From assembly GCF_040549465.1 (NCBI RefSeq), contig NZ_JBEPTL010000020.1, forward strand, positions 1 to 64,000: DNA of 64,000 nucleotides, read 5' to 3'. Origin of the DNA: Lacisediminihabitans sp040549465 (lineage in GTDB: Bacteria; Actinomycetota; Actinomycetes; Actinomycetales; Microbacteriaceae). The notes under the pieces were generated by a model, which had not been told where the DNA came from, ran no database searches, and worked only from the letters and a program-made list of their open reading frames with translations. Shown here one piece after another: positions 62,313 to 64,000 of this stretch (positions are counted from its first letter, which is position 1; each line of letters begins with the position of its first letter). Made by a program: the position numbers and the translations under genes.

Positions 62313-62627
62313 CTACTGATCCTTGCGTCGCGCGGATGTGATTGGTGCCTCGTACGGGTATTTGTTTGGCCGCAGGTACCGCCAATGCAATTGTTGGGCA
62401 GCGTCGATGGGGGCCGCAAGGACGGCCGGGTCGGCGTGTCGGAATAGCCAGAGGTAGAAGACAAAAATTGCTATTTGCAGCGCCACTAGGGTGCCGGAAA
62501 CAATCGCGAACGTTACCGAACCCGAGAAAATGGCACTCCCAAACACAATAAGAAGCACAGCTAGATTGAAAGCGCGAAAGTACACAGAACGACGAAGGGC
62601 ATCTCCTTTAGTGCGTACGCGCGGCAT
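62313..62627 (-). CDS. Small two-helix membrane protein, AT-richer than its neighbours
   Basis: 104 residues. Hydrophobic segments at about 18-40 (FNLAVLLIVFGSAIFSGS) and 42-62 (IVSGTLVALQIAIFVFYLWLF), basic ends. The gene and its flanks have visibly more A and T than the rest of the window, which suggests recent transfer. No family is recognised. ATG start at 62627; no operon partner. Confidence 0.6.
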   Translation of the reverse strand: MPRVRTKGDALRRSVYFRAFNLAVLLIVFGSAIFSGSVTFAIVSGTLVALQIAIFVFYLWLFRHADPAVLAAPIDAAQQLHWRYLRPNKYPYEAPITSARRKDQ

Positions 62628-62861
62628 GGGCTGAGCGTACTCTTCACGACACCACTTGTCCGGAGCAGGTTCCGCTTACGGGCGGCCGATCCGGACGAAA
62701 AGTGGTCGAGAGCGTGCTCTCGCGATGGCGGGAAATGCCGTCCGGTGATGGTCCCGCTGCGGGTACTGGATGAAGTCGGAATCCAGCCCCGGTCGCACTT
62801 TCGCGAGCTCCTCTTATATAGGGGTTGCATCCCGTTTCCAAGTGCGACGCCGGATGCTTGA
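62628..62861. other. Non-coding stretch with a 7-base dyad
   Basis: No gene is supported. CGAGAGC (62707-62713) and GCTCTCG (62716-62722) form a perfect dyad with two bases between, and a TATATA sequence lies near 62814. Either could belong to the promoter of the leftward small membrane protein. Confidence 0.4.
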
Positions 62862-63677
62862 CTACAGCTTGCCTTCGCGTACTGCCTGGTAAATGGTTGC
62901 AACCTTTGGCTGGAACCCGAGGGTCCGAGCGAGCGTCACGTCCATGTGGCCTTTCCATGGATCGTTCAGCGGTTCTGCCGAGTCCTCGTAAGAGAAGTCG
63001 AGGATCCGCGCGATCTCGTACATGGTCAGTGGTGATTCGTCGGCGATGTTGACGATGCGGCCGTCCATGACGCCGGTGAGTGCGAGCTCGAAAGCGGTCG
63101 CGATGTCTTCATGGTGGATCACGCTGAGTTTCGCGGCGGGGTGCCAGTTCATGCTCGCGACCATCGCGGGGAGTGATTCCAGGTGTCCGTCTTTGTCACC
63201 GTAGATGAAGGGGAGCCGGAGGATGCCCCAATTCAGTCCGCTGCCATGGAGTTCTTTCTCTGCTGCGATTTTGCTCGCCGGGTAGGCGAGCGTTGGGTTG
63301 ACCTCGTCGTTCTCCCGACCGGGGTGGGAGATGTTCGGGTCATACACGTTGGAGGTACTCGCCATAAGAAACTGAACGTTTGGATTGTGTTCTTTGGCTG
63401 CGGCGATGAGGTTTCGGGTGCCGTCGAGGTTCACTTTCCAGATCTGATCCTCATCGGGTGTGCGGAACAACGCCGCGAGATGAACGATCGAGGTCACACC
63501 CTCCACAGCGGCCGCTAGTGAGTCGGGACTGAGGATGTCACCCTCAATCGCGGTAACTCCGTCGGGAACATCTTTGCCGGGCCTCACGAGAGCGCGGCAG
63601 TCGATCCCTGCTTCAACGAATCGCTTCAAAATTCGAGGACCCACAAGGCCCGTTCCACCGGTTACGAGGATTGTCAT
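62862..63677 (-). CDS. NAD(P)-dependent epimerase/dehydratase-like oxidoreductase
   Basis: 271 residues, extended short-chain dehydrogenase fold. Nucleotide motif VTGGTGLVGPRIL, then the active-site region STSNVYDP (Tyr of the VYDP motif) and LAYPASKIAAEKEL with the YxxxK motif (YPASK). AAAGGAG lies nine bases upstream of the ATG at 63677. It overlaps the MarR gene (ATGA), so the pair is an operon in which the regulator is first. Substrate unknown. Confidence 0.85.
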   Translation of the reverse strand: MTILVTGGTGLVGPRILKRFVEAGIDCRALVRPGKDVPDGVTAIEGDILSPDSLAAAVEGVTSIVHLAALFRTPDEDQIWKVNLDGTRNLIAAAKEHNPNVQFLMASTSNVYDPNISHPGRENDEVNPTLAYPASKIAAEKELHGSGLNWGILRLPFIYGDKDGHLESLPAMVASMNWHPAAKLSVIHHEDIATAFELALTGVMDGRIVNIADESPLTMYEIARILDFSYEDSAEPLNDPWKGHMDVTLARTLGFQPKVATIYQAVREGKL

Positions 63678-64000
63678 GATGTTGTTGCTCCTTTTTTGTA
63701 GTCCACGAGTCGCTGGGTAGCGGCTTCGAGGACATGCTTTGTCGTCTCGATCTCCGTGCGATCGACCCCCTCGAAAGCGACCCCGGTGATCAATGCGATC
63801 GGATCGGGGACCGAGGACCAAAGATCCATGCCAGCAGTTGTCATGTGCAGCACTTTCTGCCGCTGATCGTCGGTGTCGGGCGTTTGTTCAATGAGTCCCT
63901 TGCGGACGAGGGCGCTGAGCACTGCACTGAGCGTCGCGCGCTCGACCTCGAGTTGACGCGTCAGATCGCGCTGATTCATCGGCCCACGATTGGCGAGAAG
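63674..64000 (-). CDS. MarR-family regulator, cut by the window edge
   Basis: The last about 108 codons of a MarR-type regulator; the reading frame is open to the window edge and the true start lies beyond 64000. Seen are the winged-helix region (MNQRDLTRQLEVERATLSAVLSALVRKGLI, the DNA-reading helix around RATLSAVLSALVRKG) and the wing DTDDQRQKVLHMTTAG. Its stop overlaps the epimerase start, so it probably regulates that gene. Confidence 0.85.
   Translation of the reverse strand, partial: LLANRGPMNQRDLTRQLEVERATLSAVLSALVRKGLIEQTPDTDDQRQKVLHMTTAGMDLWSSVPDPIALITGVAFEGVDRTEIETTKHVLEAATQRLVDYKKGATTS

Overview
The window is a high-GC actinobacterial chromosome segment around the replication origin, most likely from a motile member of the Microbacteriaceae. 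Three things point there: the gene order rpmH-dnaA-dnaN-gnd-recF-dciA-gyrB-gyrA-DUF3566-tRNA-Ile-tRNA-Ala, the actinobacterial families (DUF3566, DUF6049, DUF4383, short Gnd, inositol-phosphate synthase), and a flagellar cluster. Genus cannot be fixed from sequence reading alone.

Left of about 11.3 kb every gene reads leftward (dnaA, dnaN, gnd, recF, dciA, gyrB, gyrA, DUF3566 and two tRNA genes). To the right, rpmH-rnpA-yidD-yidC-jag-rsmG-parA-parB read rightward, as expected for divergence from oriC. DnaA-box clusters lie on both sides of dnaA, with an AT-rich tract upstream of dnaN. Two parS sites flank rsmG, one of them over the ribosome-binding site and start of parA. The first 200 bases hold a long G run joined to a C run that is probably a sequencing or assembly artefact.

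From 17 to 27 kb lie ddl, a class I aminotransferase, trxA-trxB, murJ with a DUF6049 protein, cca and ino1. From 27.5 to 32.3 kb lie rpsF-ssb-rpsR-rplI, with a probable S6:S18-binding leader, then dnaB, preceded by a complex upstream region with DnaA boxes and 16-base tandem repeats. From 32.4 to 41.4 kb come purB, a low-molecular-weight phosphatase, a WXG-like small protein paired with a membrane alpha/beta hydrolase, hisC and the E1alpha/E1beta/E2 genes of a 2-oxoacid dehydrogenase.

From 41.5 to 46.5 kb a zinc-uptake ABC operon ending in a Fur-family (Zur-like) regulator is followed by rpmB-rpmG-rpsN of the cysteine-poor (zinc-independent) type and an HU gene. From 46.6 to 54.2 kb lie a CopD-CtaG fusion, a PIF1-like helicase, a heme oxygenase with a DtxR-type box, DUF4383 and DUF2470 proteins, a DinB-like protein and a dienelactone-hydrolase-like protein.

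From 54.3 to 62 kb is a flagellar filament module: flgN-flgK-flgL-fliW leftward and a FliA-type sigma factor, fliC, fliD, fliS and a FliT-position gene rightward. Two near-identical sigma28-type promoters (TAAC-N15-GCCGATAG) precede flgN and fliC. The last 2 kb holds an orphan, less GC-rich membrane-protein gene, an NAD(P)-dependent epimerase-like gene and a MarR regulator cut by the window edge.
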